Positions 1 to 8,409 of a stretch of DNA of 41,519 bases are shown piece by piece. Source of the stretch: Lachnospiraceae bacterium (lineage in GTDB: Bacteria > Bacillota > Clostridia > Lachnospirales > Lachnospiraceae); assembly GCA_015056975.1 (NCBI GenBank), contig SVFG01000012.1, positions 1 through 41,519 on the forward strand, written 5' to 3'. The notes below the pieces were generated by a model. It was not told the DNA's origin, did not search any database, and was given only the letters and a program-made list of their open reading frames with translations. The translations under genes were made by a program, and so were the position numbers. How positions within the stretch are numbered: the first letter of the stretch is position 1; every line of letters starts with the position of its first letter.

Positions 1-1
1 G

Positions 2-688
2 GGCCGCGTAGATACAAGCTACAGCGGAACTGCATATATCAACGACGCATGGTGGTATGTAGTAAACGGTAAGGTTGACTTTAGCTATACAGGTCTTACC
101 TTTGTGAATGAGAAGTGGTGGTATGTAAATGCCGGAAGAATCGACTTCAATTACTGTGGTCCCTGCCAGTTCAACGGTGCTACATGGTTTATCATGAATG
201 GTGAGATTGACTATGTGAGTGATGGTTTGGTATGTACAGGACTTGATTGGTATCTTGTAAAGGATGGTCAGGTAAGAACAGACTTCACCGGACTTGCATT
301 CATCAATGATGCATGGTGGTATGTGGTAAGCGGTAAGATTGACTTCGCATACTGCGGATTGATGTTCTTCAACAATGAGTGGTGGTATGTTCAGGGTGGT
401 AAGATTGACTTTACCTACAACAATGTATATTACTTCAATGATACCTGGTATTACATTGAGACCGGTAAGGTGAACTTCGGATACAACGGATTGGCATATA
501 CCCAGTTCAATGATAAGTGGTGGTATGTAATTAACGGTATGATTTCCTTCGACTATACCGGTGCAGCATATGCACAGGAGAAGTATTGGTATGTAGAGAG
601 AGGAGAGATTGATTTTAGCCGTGTTGGAAAGGTAACCATTGATGGTGTAGAATGGAATGTATCTTTAGGTGAAATCTTAGGCATGTAA
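2..688 (+). CDS. WWY-repeat cell-wall protein, C-terminal part (5' end outside window)
   Basis: The reading frame is open from base 2, so only the C-terminal part of a larger secreted protein is present. It consists of about nine units of roughly 22 residues with a consensus like G-L-x-F-x-N-D-x-W-W-Y-V-x-x-G-K-I-D-F-x-Y, then a short cap that lacks WW (from about GKVTIDG). The aromatic, glycine-rich layout recalls choline-binding and glucan-binding repeats, so a cell-wall or glycan-binding role is likely, but the exact ligand is unknown. The catalytic or functional N-terminus lies to the left of the window. The next gene carries the same repeats, with variants in the same order, so the two C-termini are probably paralogous. 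A strong terminator follows directly. Confidence 0.85.
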   Translation, partial: GRVDTSYSGTAYINDAWWYVVNGKVDFSYTGLTFVNEKWWYVNAGRIDFNYCGPCQFNGATWFIMNGEIDYVSDGLVCTGLDWYLVKDGQVRTDFTGLAFINDAWWYVVSGKIDFAYCGLMFFNNEWWYVQGGKIDFTYNNVYYFNDTWYYIETGKVNFGYNGLAYTQFNDKWWYVINGMISFDYTGAAYAQEKYWYVERGEIDFSRVGKVTIDGVEWNVSLGEILGM

Positions 689-706
689 TAAATATGTAAA
701 AGGAAA

Positions 707-743
707 CCTCTTGCGGACGATATTGTCCGCAAGAGGATTTTTT
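707..743 (+). terminator. Rho-independent terminator
   Basis: A perfect 12-bp stem (CCTCTTGCGGAC with GTCCGCAAGAGG, 707-718 and 725-736) closes a 6-nt loop and is followed by a T-rich tract. It ends transcription of the upstream WWY-repeat gene, 18 bases after its stop codon. Confidence 0.95.
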
Positions 744-760
744 GAGAAAGGATTTGTAAG

Positions 761-2845
761 ATGCGAAAGAAAGCTTGGGGGATAATGGGAATTGTATACA
801 TGCTGGTTATGCTCTGTGGACATGTGCAAGCAGGTGCTATGTCAATAACCCAAGCTGAGTATGGAATGGGTTATGTAAAGGACGGAGAGGATTCGTCCGA
901 TGCGAAGCCGATTTTTGAGGATGCAGACAGGGTAATTTTATCCTCCGGTGAGGATGATTATTACAGAACGGCAAAGCTGCCGGCTATCAGAAGTCAGGGG
1001 AAATACGGTATATGCTGGGCCGTTTCGGCGATTTCCCTGCTGGAGATAAATATGATGAAAAACGGCTATACAGAGGATGATTATTCGGAGATGCATCTGG
1101 CATATTTTACCTATCATTCGGCGGAGGATGCACTGAGTGGTCTGTATGGTGATGAACGGAGTGATAAGGGGACCAAGTTCTGGCTGACGGGCGGTGGCAA
1201 TTTTACCATGGCAGCTGCTACGTTAAAGAATTGGAAGGGTGCGGCTGCGGAAGAGCTTGTGCCGATGAACGCTGAAACGGAAGAAGCGATAAATAAAAAT
1301 GGTTTACCAATAGCGTATGCCTTTGAGGATGTGGCATACATGGAGAATTATTACTTGATAAATATGACGGAGCCTGCGGGTGTAAAGCAGGCGGTTGTTG
1401 ATTTTGGAGCGGTTGCAATCAGCTATTATATGGATGGAGCTGTTAATAATAAAACGGATAATTATAATCCGGATACCGGGGCTTATTATTGCTCCAAGGA
1501 AATGCAGATTAATCATGGAGGCGTGATTGTGGGCTGGGATGACAATTATCCTGCCGCTAATTTCTCTACGACTCCGGGAGCGGACGGTGCATGGATAGTG
1601 CGTAACAGCTGGGGTGAGGAATATGGTGACGAGGGATATTTTTATCTTTCTTATGAGGATAAGACCATTGACGCCCTGGGGCTTGCGGCGGAGGCAGTAC
1701 CTGCATCTGCATATCAGCACAATTATCAGTATGATGGCGCAGTGTATTCTAGGGATGTGAATGCAAAGGCAGCCAATGTTTTTACCGTAAAAGGTAATCC
1801 CGGTGGAGCGGAACGATTATCTGCTGTGTCGTTTGTAGCTTGCGATGCCAATAATAGGTATGAGGTTCGAATATACAGGAATTTGACTGATGTAAGTAAC
1901 CCTGAGAGTGGAGAATTGGTGAGCTCGCTGGAGGGCGAGACATCTTATGCGGGATGCTATACGGTGAAATTGCCGCATACAATATATTTGGACGAGGGAG
2001 ATAATTTTTCGGTAGTAGTTTCATTGACGGATGCAGAGGGAAAAATAGGCGCCATTTCTGCAGAACGCAATTATTTGGGAAGCAGATATAATTTCGAGTC
2101 CCATGCAGAAGCGGGACAAAGCTTCCGGTACACAGATGACGGCTGGCTGGATTATGGTCAGGCGAATAATGCCAATATCAGAATCAAAGCATACACAGTG
2201 GATACAGCCGTGAAGGTGTCTGCACCGTATGAGGGTTATAGCGGTCTGGCTATGGCGGGAGACGGACAGTGGTATTATTTTGTCAACGGATGCTCGGACG
2301 ATACCTTTACGGGACTTGGATTCGTGAATGATAACTGGTGGTATGTGCAGGGCGGCAGAATTGATTTTACCTACACCGGGTTGGTTTATTATAATAACGA
2401 CTGGTGGTATGTGGAAAACGGATGCGTGAATTTTAATTACAATGGTTTGGCATTTGTAAACGATAATTGGTGGTATGTAGTAAATGGTAAAATAGATTTT
2501 ACTTACTGCGGGCTGGTGTTTTTTAACAATGATTGGTGGTATGTACAGGGTGGTATGATCGACTTCGCCTATAATAATGTATACTACTTTAATGATACAT
2601 GGTGGTACATTGAGAACGGCAAGGTGAACTTTGGGTACAATGGTCTTGCATACACCGCCTTCAATGATAAATGGTGGTATGTGGAAAATGGTGAGATTAC
2701 TTTTGGCTACGCCGGTATTGCATTTGTCAATGAACGGTTTTGGTATGTACAGAGAAGTGAAATTGTTTTTGCGTTTTCCGGTCAGATTACTGTGGACGGC
2801 ATTGTATATGAGGTTGTGAACGGAGAAGTGAAATTGCCTTTTTAG
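761..2845 (+). CDS. Secreted C1A (papain-like) cysteine peptidase with lectin-like domain and WWY repeats
   Basis: This 694-residue protein starts with a signal peptide (basic MRKKAW, then a hydrophobic stretch to about residue 24). A papain-family catalytic domain follows, with the oxyanion Gln79 and nucleophile Cys85 in SQGKYGICW, His252 in NHGGVIVGWDD, and Asn282 in RNSWGEEYGDEGY. Residues about 315-490 resemble the lectin-like domain often found after clostridial C1 peptidases. From about residue 495, eight WWY units and a non-WW cap make the C-terminus, matching in order those of the preceding gene. It should be exported and held on the wall by the repeats, cleaving surface or external protein; the substrate is unknown. 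An AGAAAGGA-type ribosome site precedes the ATG. No terminator follows, and the next promoter's -35 box overlaps its last codons. Confidence 0.9.
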   Translation: MRKKAWGIMGIVYMLVMLCGHVQAGAMSITQAEYGMGYVKDGEDSSDAKPIFEDADRVILSSGEDDYYRTAKLPAIRSQGKYGICWAVSAISLLEINMMKNGYTEDDYSEMHLAYFTYHSAEDALSGLYGDERSDKGTKFWLTGGGNFTMAAATLKNWKGAAAEELVPMNAETEEAINKNGLPIAYAFEDVAYMENYYLINMTEPAGVKQAVVDFGAVAISYYMDGAVNNKTDNYNPDTGAYYCSKEMQINHGGVIVGWDDNYPAANFSTTPGADGAWIVRNSWGEEYGDEGYFYLSYEDKTIDALGLAAEAVPASAYQHNYQYDGAVYSRDVNAKAANVFTVKGNPGGAERLSAVSFVACDANNRYEVRIYRNLTDVSNPESGELVSSLEGETSYAGCYTVKLPHTIYLDEGDNFSVVVSLTDAEGKIGAISAERNYLGSRYNFESHAEAGQSFRYTDDGWLDYGQANNANIRIKAYTVDTAVKVSAPYEGYSGLAMAGDGQWYYFVNGCSDDTFTGLGFVNDNWWYVQGGRIDFTYTGLVYYNNDWWYVENGCVNFNYNGLAFVNDNWWYVVNGKIDFTYCGLVFFNNDWWYVQGGMIDFAYNNVYYFNDTWWYIENGKVNFGYNGLAYTAFNDKWWYVENGEITFGYAGIAFVNERFWYVQRSEIVFAFSGQITVDGIVYEVVNGEVKLPF

Positions 2846-2862
2846 TATGGCTGTGCTATAAT
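2834..2862 (+). promoter_or_regulatory. Promoter for manC-manA (TTGCCT-N17-TATAAT)
   Basis: TTGCCT at 2834-2839 and TATAAT at 2857-2862 are separated by exactly 17 bases, with TG one base before the -10 (extended -10). The -35 box lies inside the last codons of the peptidase gene. The same arrangement occurs ahead of pseB, pseC and the membrane gene at 13441. Confidence 0.75.
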
Positions 2863-2903
2863 ACAATATTAGTGAAAAGAGTATAAGATTTTAGGAGGTT
2901 CCC

Positions 2904-4214
2904 ATGAATATAATTTTACTTTCCGGAGGAAGCGGTAAGCGCCTTTGGCCCTTATCAAACGATATCAGATCAAAGCAGTTTATAAAGATGTTTAAAAATG
3001 CAAACGGTGAAGAGGAGTCCATGGTGCAGCGTGTGTACCGTCAGATTACGGAAGTGGACCCGTCTGCCAATGTTACCATAGCAACCGGCAAGAAGCAGGT
3101 GAGCACCATCAAGAATCAGCTTGGCGACAAGGTGAATGTATGCGTTGAGCCTGACAGAAGAGACACCTTCCCTGCGATTTGTCTTGCGGCTGCATATTTA
3201 CATGATGAGAAGGGTGTTTCGGCGGATGAAGCAGTAGTAGTTTGTCCCGTTGACCCTTACGTGGAGAACAGTTATTTTGAGGCACTTAAAGAGTTGTCTG
3301 ACCTGGCGGCTGCAGGTGGAGCCAATCTTTCCCTGATGGGTATCGAGCCCACTTATCCCAGTGAGAAGTACGGCTATATTATTCCGGAGAATGCGGATAA
3401 GGTAAGCCCTGTAAATACCTTTAAGGAGAAGCCGGATGTGGCCACCGCTGAGGCGTATATTGCGCAGGGTGCCCTTTGGAATGGCGGTGTGTTTGCATTT
3501 AAGCTTGGTTATTTGTTGAATAAGGCTCATGAGCTCCTTGATTTTGAGAATTACTATGATTTGTTCAAGCACTACGGAGAGCAGAAAAAGATTAGCTTTG
3601 ACTACGCTGTAGTGGAGCAGGAAAGTGCAATTCAGGTGCTCCGTTACCGCGGCGAGTGGAAGGACCTCGGAAGCTGGAATACCTTTACGGAGGCTATGGA
3701 TACTGAGGCAATCGGTAAGGTGACCATGGATACAACGTGTGTTAATACCCATGTGGTAAACGAATTGGATATTCCGATTCTTTGCATGGGCTGCAAGGAT
3801 ATGGTGGTAGCTGCCGGCGTGGATGGTATTTTGATTGCCGATAAGGAGCAGAGCAGTTACATTAAGCCCTTTGTGGATGCTATTGAGCAGCCCGTTATGT
3901 ATGCTGAGAAATCCTGGGGCAGCTTTACTGTGCTGGATGTACAGCAGGAGAGTATGACTATCCGCGTAACCCTGCTTCCCGGACATAAATTGTATTATCA
4001 CAGTCATGAGCACCGCGATGAGGTGTGGACCATTGTCAGCGGTCAGGGCCGTACCATAGTGGACGGTATGGAGCAGGTGGTGCGCCCCGGTGATGTGGTG
4101 ACCATGGCAGCAGGCTGTAAGCATACCGTGATTGCGGATACGGAGCTTCAGATTATTGAGGTTCAGCTTGGAAAGGATATTGACGTAAATGACAAGCAGA
4201 AATTTGAGCTGTAA
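2904..4214 (+). CDS. manC: Mannose-1-phosphate guanylyltransferase (ManC/CpsB type)
   Basis: The protein makes GDP-mannose from mannose-1-phosphate and GTP in the cytoplasm. The N-terminus carries the nucleotidyltransferase signature GGSGKRLWPLS (about residues 8-18), followed by KQF; later FKEKP and WNGGVFAF are typical of sugar-phosphate nucleotidyltransferases. The last 100 residues form a cupin domain (LPGHKLYYHSHEHRDEVW...SGQG), as in bifunctional guanylyltransferase/mannose-6-phosphate isomerase proteins; whether this domain is an active isomerase cannot be told. The length of 436 residues is slightly short for the type II family. A perfect AGGAGG sits ahead of the ATG, and a promoter lies 41 bases upstream. 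It overlaps or abuts manA, which makes the precursor, so the two form one operon. Confidence 0.92.
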   Translation: MNIILLSGGSGKRLWPLSNDIRSKQFIKMFKNANGEEESMVQRVYRQITEVDPSANVTIATGKKQVSTIKNQLGDKVNVCVEPDRRDTFPAICLAAAYLHDEKGVSADEAVVVCPVDPYVENSYFEALKELSDLAAAGGANLSLMGIEPTYPSEKYGYIIPENADKVSPVNTFKEKPDVATAEAYIAQGALWNGGVFAFKLGYLLNKAHELLDFENYYDLFKHYGEQKKISFDYAVVEQESAIQVLRYRGEWKDLGSWNTFTEAMDTEAIGKVTMDTTCVNTHVVNELDIPILCMGCKDMVVAAGVDGILIADKEQSSYIKPFVDAIEQPVMYAEKSWGSFTVLDVQQESMTIRVTLLPGHKLYYHSHEHRDEVWTIVSGQGRTIVDGMEQVVRPGDVVTMAAGCKHTVIADTELQIIEVQLGKDIDVNDKQKFEL

Positions 4215-5196
4215 GGAGGAACGTCTGCAGCCCATTCTGCTGCGTCCCATAGGCAAAGATTATTTGTGGGGCGGCAACCGTTTGCGTGAGGAATACGGCA
4301 AGGATTTACTCCAGGTGCCTCTTGCGGAGACCTGGGAGTGCTCCACGCATCCCGATGGCCCCAGCGTGGTGGTGAGCGGGAGCTATCAGGGTATGGGCTT
4401 GGATGAGGTGCTGCAAAAGCATCCTGAGTGGCTTGGAAGCCGCTATGAGGGAAAGGACGAGCTCCCCATATTGATTAAGTTTATCGATGCTGCCAAGGAT
4501 TTGTCCGTGCAGGTGCATCCTGATGACGAGTATGCCCTGGAGAGAGAGAAGCAGCTTGGCAAGACGGAAATGTGGTATGTGCTGGATGCGAAGCCCGGTG
4601 CAAAGCTGGTTTACGGATTTGCACATGATGTGACAAGTAAGCAGGTACGGGAGAGTCTGCAGGATGGTAGTTTGGGTGACTATTTACAACAGATTCCCGT
4701 CAAGAAGAACGATGTGTTTTTCGTAAAACCCGGAACGGTACATGCTATCGGTGAGGGTGTGCTGATTGCGGAGATTCAGGAAAATTCCAATGTAACCTAC
4801 CGTGTGTACGATTATGACCGCGTGGACAAAAACGGTCAGAAGCGTCCTTTGCATGTGGACAAGGCACTTGAGGTTATGAATTTAAAGCGCGCGGATGCTC
4901 CCAGGCAGAATTTGCGTCTGATGCGTTATCAGCCCGGCTCTGCGGAGGAGATTCTTTGCAGGTGTCAGTATTTTCAGGTAAACCGTGTGCTGGTAAGCAG
5001 TGAATATAGACTGAGGGTAGAAACTACCTCTTTTCAGGTACTGCTGGTGCTTGAAGGAGAAATGAATGTGAAAAATGCGGCATTCCCGGATAATGACGGT
5101 ATATTTGCACGCAAGGGAGACTGCCTGTTATTGCCTGCGGATTGCGGTGAAGTGCAGGTGAGTGGAAAGGGACAGCTCCTTAGAGTGTTTTGTTAA
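4189..5196 (+). CDS. manA: Mannose-6-phosphate isomerase, class I
   Basis: The enzyme interconverts fructose-6-phosphate and mannose-6-phosphate, feeding GDP-mannose synthesis with the upstream guanylyltransferase. The family signature is clear: YLWGGNRL near the N-terminus, QVHPDD (108-113), TEMWY (126-130) and GTVHAIGEG (182-190). These provide the expected zinc ligands Gln108, His110, Glu127 and His185. The start is uncertain. The ATG at 4189 overlaps manC by 26 bases and has no well-placed ribosome site. A perfect AAGGAGG at 4213-4219 sits five bases before an in-frame CTG at 4225, and a protein starting there (323 residues, beginning MQPILLRPIGKDYLWGG) has the usual family N-terminus. 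The conventional ATG coordinates are given here; I think CTG at 4225 is more likely. Confidence 0.92.
   Translation: MTSRNLSCKEERLQPILLRPIGKDYLWGGNRLREEYGKDLLQVPLAETWECSTHPDGPSVVVSGSYQGMGLDEVLQKHPEWLGSRYEGKDELPILIKFIDAAKDLSVQVHPDDEYALEREKQLGKTEMWYVLDAKPGAKLVYGFAHDVTSKQVRESLQDGSLGDYLQQIPVKKNDVFFVKPGTVHAIGEGVLIAEIQENSNVTYRVYDYDRVDKNGQKRPLHVDKALEVMNLKRADAPRQNLRLMRYQPGSAEEILCRCQYFQVNRVLVSSEYRLRVETTSFQVLLVLEGEMNVKNAAFPDNDGIFARKGDCLLLPADCGEVQVSGKGQLLRVFC
4213..4219 (+). promoter_or_regulatory. Ribosome binding site that points to a CTG start for manA
   Basis: AAGGAGG overlaps the manC stop codon and lies five bases before CTG at 4225, which is in the manA frame. It sits 24 bases inside the frame that opens at the ATG at 4189, so it cannot serve that ATG. 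No ATG, GTG or TTG lies at the right distance downstream. Confidence 0.6.
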
Positions 5197-5225
5197 TTGC
5201 CTTTTCGGTAATAATATGCTATGAT
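5197..5225 (+). promoter_or_regulatory. Promoter for pseB operon (TTGCCT-N17-TATGAT)
   Basis: TTGCCT starts immediately after the manA stop codon (5197-5202). TATGAT at 5220-5225 follows after 17 bases, preceded by TGC. A leader of about 55 bases then reaches the pseB ATG at 5286, which has a GAAGGAG ribosome site. Confidence 0.75.
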
Positions 5226-5285
5226 TAAATGTGGTATACTTATGTGTAAGGCGTACCGACCCCATAGTATGAAGGAGAGTACATT

Positions 5286-6278
5286 ATGTTAAGCAATAAA
5301 TCTATTTTAGTGACCGGTGGTACAGGTAGCTTTGGAAAGGCCTTTACCAAATATGTGTTGGAGCATTATAATCCCAAGAAGATTATTATTTACTCCCGCG
5401 ATGAGTTTAAGCAGTTTATTATGCAGCAGGAGTTGCAACAGTATAAGGACAAGCTCCGCTTCTTTATCGGTGATGTACGCGATAAGGAGCGCCTGACCAG
5501 AGCGTTTGAGGGTGTGGATTATGTAATTCATGCGGCAGCGTTAAAGCAGGTCCCTGCCTGTGAGTACAATCCTGCAGAGGCGATTAAGACCAATATCGAC
5601 GGAGCGCAGAATGTAATTGATGCTGCACTTAGTACCGGTGTAAAGAAGGTGGTTGCACTTTCTACGGACAAGGCAGTTAATCCTGTGAATCTGTACGGTG
5701 GTACCAAGCTGGTGTCCGATAAGCTGTTTATTGCTGCAAATGCGTATGCCGGAAGCAAGGATATTTGTTTCTCTATCGTGCGTTACGGTAATGTGGCAGG
5801 CAGCCGTGGTTCCATTATCCCGAAGTTTTATGATATTTTGAAAAAGGGTGACGGTGAACTGACCATTACAGATTACCGTATGACCAGATTCTGGATTAGC
5901 TTAAAGCAGGGCGTTGAGCTGGTAATCAAGGCGCTTGAGGAGGCAAAGGGCGGAGAGACCTTTATCTCCAAGATTCCTTCCTTTAGGATTCCGGATTTGG
6001 CAGAGGCTATGGCACCCGGATGTAAGACCAAGGAAATCGGTATCTATCCCGGAGAGAAGCTTCACGAGATTATGGTTACGGTGGAGGATGCGGATTATAC
6101 CTACGAATATGATAAGCATTTTATTATCTATCCTCAGCTGGTGTGGAGCAAGAGCAAAGAGGCTACACCTACCGGCAAGAAGGTACCCGAAGGCTTCTCC
6201 TACAGCTCTGACAATAATACGGAATGGCTTTCCGTTGAGGAAATCAGAGAGCTCTTAAAAGAGTTGGAATTGGATTGA
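5286..6278 (+). CDS. pseB: UDP-N-acetylglucosamine 4,6-dehydratase (inverting), PseB
   Basis: This is the first step of pseudaminic acid synthesis: UDP-GlcNAc is dehydrated and epimerised to UDP-2-acetamido-2,6-dideoxy-L-arabino-hexos-4-ulose. At 330 residues it has PseB/FlaA1 length. The Rossmann motif GGTGSFGK is at 11-18. The family's catalytic Asp-Lys-Tyr set appears as Asp128, Lys129 (in LSTDKA) and Tyr137 (YGGTK, Lys141), with the same spacing as characterised PseB. TDYRMTRFWIS, GEKLHEIM and the C-terminal EGFSYSSDNN-x-x-W are also typical of PseB. It is the first gene after its promoter, and its TGA overlaps the ATG of the polymerase gene. The related pseC, pseH-like and pseF genes lie elsewhere in this locus. 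Confidence 0.93.
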   Translation: MLSNKSILVTGGTGSFGKAFTKYVLEHYNPKKIIIYSRDEFKQFIMQQELQQYKDKLRFFIGDVRDKERLTRAFEGVDYVIHAAALKQVPACEYNPAEAIKTNIDGAQNVIDAALSTGVKKVVALSTDKAVNPVNLYGGTKLVSDKLFIAANAYAGSKDICFSIVRYGNVAGSRGSIIPKFYDILKKGDGELTITDYRMTRFWISLKQGVELVIKALEEAKGGETFISKIPSFRIPDLAEAMAPGCKTKEIGIYPGEKLHEIMVTVEDADYTYEYDKHFIIYPQLVWSKSKEATPTGKKVPEGFSYSSDNNTEWLSVEEIRELLKELELD

Positions 6279-7861
6279 TGGAATCAAAGATTAGGAATAA
6301 AAAGTGGTTTTATACCTTATGTTTTATAGCCGTTAACGTATTGGACTTTATACGTGATACGCAAAATGGTGATATATGGAGCATTGCCGCCAACGCTACG
6401 GGGTTGGTGGTGATGCTTATTGTAGCGTCCGGATATTCTTTCAAAGAATTACGTGGCGCTTTTACTTATGTATGGAGTGCCTTGTGTGCCGGCGCGGTAA
6501 TTCTGGTGATAGCATGGGAAGGCACACGGTTTTTGGGCATGTATTACTGGGCTGTGGTAGTGGCAGTATTGAATGTTTGGTGGATGGTTCTGTATGGGAA
6601 GCTTTTGATACAGAAGATTTTCATACAAAAATCATTGCAAATTCATATCAGCCGTACTGTTTGGCTGTGGATTGTTATGACGGTATTCATGACCTTTGGT
6701 GTCAGCGGTAGGATATGGCCCCTGTGGTTTCTTGTAATGTTTGGAATCTTTTACCTGACAAGGTATGAAGAGAGCGAGCGGAAGGATATGCTGGAGGGTA
6801 TGATTAACGGTACCATTATCTCTTTCTTTTTACTGCAAATCTATGCATACGGCTTCAGACCTTATGATGAGCTGCGCTACAAAGGTGCATTTTCCAATTG
6901 CAATATTACGGCGCTGCACTATTTGCTGGTGTATTGTATGATTTTATTCCGCCTGCATATATTGGAGCAGAATAAGGCAAAGAAGGGATGGAAGCTGTTT
7001 TATCTTGCCGGTGCAGGTGGCTTACTTGGATTTATGTTTTTGACCATGGGGCGCACTGCGTGGGTGGCAGCAGTTGTTTTGACTGTGCTGTACGGTGTTT
7101 TTATCATCCGCGGAATGTGGGCAAAGAAGTGGCGCGCTGTCATGGCGAGAGGTGCGGCGCTTGTGCTTTCCATGGTATTGTTGTTCCCGGCTGTTTTTGG
7201 TACGGTGAGATGGCTCCCTACGATTTTGCATTATCCGGTATGGTATGAAGGTGAGTACAGTGCGGACAAGGTACACTCCTATGATCCGGCGGATACCTGG
7301 AAATATATTGACATGGATGAATTCCTGGATGCAGTGTTCGGACGAATTAAAGGAACCTTTCAGGTGAAGAGTCCGTTTACCATACGGGCATATGCGGCTG
7401 AGAACGGTTTTTATCCGGAGGCAGAGCAGCTTACAGGTACGGAGAATATGGATGCGGGGCTTTCCATCAGGCTTGCGATTTACAAGGCGTATTTGCGGGA
7501 TTTGACCTGGGTGGGGAATCCGCCTACGGCAGGTTATTATGAGATAGAGGGCGCGGACTATCATTCCTGGCATGCCCAGAATGTTTGGATACAGATAGCC
7601 TATACCTTTGGTATTCCTGCGGGAATGCTGTTTGTGGTGATGACGGTTCTTCTCCTGCGCCGCCATTATGTAGGTATGAAGAGAAATAAAAATTGGCTTT
7701 ATGCCATGATTCCGTTGTTTATCAGTGTAGTTTTCTTTACCTACGGAACCATGGAGCTTGTCTGGAATATTGGGCAGGCGGTGTTGTTTTTGTTCTTTTT
7801 TGTGCAACATCCGGGCTTTTCGGAAGAACAGTGTAAGGAGGAAAAAGTCTCATGCAATTAA
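6278..7861 (+). CDS. Wzy/O-antigen ligase-like polysaccharide polymerase (membrane)
   Basis: This is a multi-pass membrane protein with roughly a dozen hydrophobic segments and one large extracytoplasmic loop (about residues 315-440). The end of that loop reads SWHAQNVWIQIAYTFGIPAGMLF, like the H-x-x-N region and following helix in Wzy_C/O-antigen ligase proteins, and FLTMGRTAW is typical of their central segment. It probably polymerises lipid-linked repeat units, or ligates a glycan to an acceptor, on the outer face of the membrane. The ATG at 6278 overlaps the pseB stop (TGATG), which suggests translational coupling; a TTG one codon earlier is a less likely start. The gene overlaps the next one by 10 bases. 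Sequence in this family is poorly conserved, so the substrate cannot be read. Confidence 0.75.
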   Translation: MESKIRNKKWFYTLCFIAVNVLDFIRDTQNGDIWSIAANATGLVVMLIVASGYSFKELRGAFTYVWSALCAGAVILVIAWEGTRFLGMYYWAVVVAVLNVWWMVLYGKLLIQKIFIQKSLQIHISRTVWLWIVMTVFMTFGVSGRIWPLWFLVMFGIFYLTRYEESERKDMLEGMINGTIISFFLLQIYAYGFRPYDELRYKGAFSNCNITALHYLLVYCMILFRLHILEQNKAKKGWKLFYLAGAGGLLGFMFLTMGRTAWVAAVVLTVLYGVFIIRGMWAKKWRAVMARGAALVLSMVLLFPAVFGTVRWLPTILHYPVWYEGEYSADKVHSYDPADTWKYIDMDEFLDAVFGRIKGTFQVKSPFTIRAYAAENGFYPEAEQLTGTENMDAGLSIRLAIYKAYLRDLTWVGNPPTAGYYEIEGADYHSWHAQNVWIQIAYTFGIPAGMLFVVMTVLLLRRHYVGMKRNKNWLYAMIPLFISVVFFTYGTMELVWNIGQAVLFLFFFVQHPGFSEEQCKEEKVSCN

Positions 7862-8409
7862 GCATTATTGTTCCTGTTTACAATATGGCGTCGGGCGGGA
7901 AACTTAAATTTTGTCTGGATTCCCTGCTTAAGCAGAAGCTTGCGGACTATGAGATTATCACTGTGGATGATAAGTCGACCGACAACTCATTGGAGGTTTT
8001 GCGTGAGTATGAGGCAAAGTATCCCGAAAAAATAAAGGTAGTTGCTTCCCCGGAAAACCGTAGACAGGGCGGTGCCAAGAATCTGGGGCTTGCGCAGGCG
8101 AAGGGAGATTTTATCGGGTTCGTGGACAGCGATGACTGGGTGTCTGCGGATATGTTTTCGAAGCTGCTTGAGAAGGCGGTTATAACGGGAGCCGATATTG
8201 TGGGCTGTGATTATCTGATTACGGATGAGCTTGGCAAGGAGGAAGGGCGCTCCATACAGAATAACTATGCATCCCAGACGGGTGAGCTTGACGATGCCAA
8301 GTATAGGGAGCTGATTCTCACACCGGGAAGTATGGTGATAAAGATTTACAGAAGAGAGCTTTTCTTTGACCATGGAATCGTATTCCCGGAGAAAATGTTT
8401 TATGGATAA
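7852..8409 (+). pseudogene. GT2 glycosyltransferase, N-terminal half (frameshifted gene)
   Basis: The first 185 codons encode a family 2 GT-A domain: SIIVPVYNM at the start, the nucleotide-binding VDDKSTDNS, and GFVDSDDWV carrying the D-x-D metal site. The frame runs to FPEKMFYG and stops at TAA 8407-8409. In related enzymes this position reads F-Y-E-D-N-A, and D-N-A continues in another frame from 8405, so two bases of a GAG-GAT pair appear to be missing at about 8404. A perfect AAGGAGG at 7835-7841 and overlap with the polymerase show that it was a normal operon member. The truncated protein keeps the nucleotide-binding core but lacks the acceptor half, so it is probably inactive unless the shift is a sequencing or assembly error. 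Confidence 0.85.

Noticed and set aside
2021..2866. A 281-codon open frame on the minus strand opposite the WWY repeats
   Set aside because: It is the antisense shadow of a low-complexity repeat region; composition is unnatural and there is no ribosome site.
3198..4256. A 352-codon minus-strand frame opposite manC
   Set aside because: manC is unmistakable on the + strand; the antisense frame has no family features or start signals.
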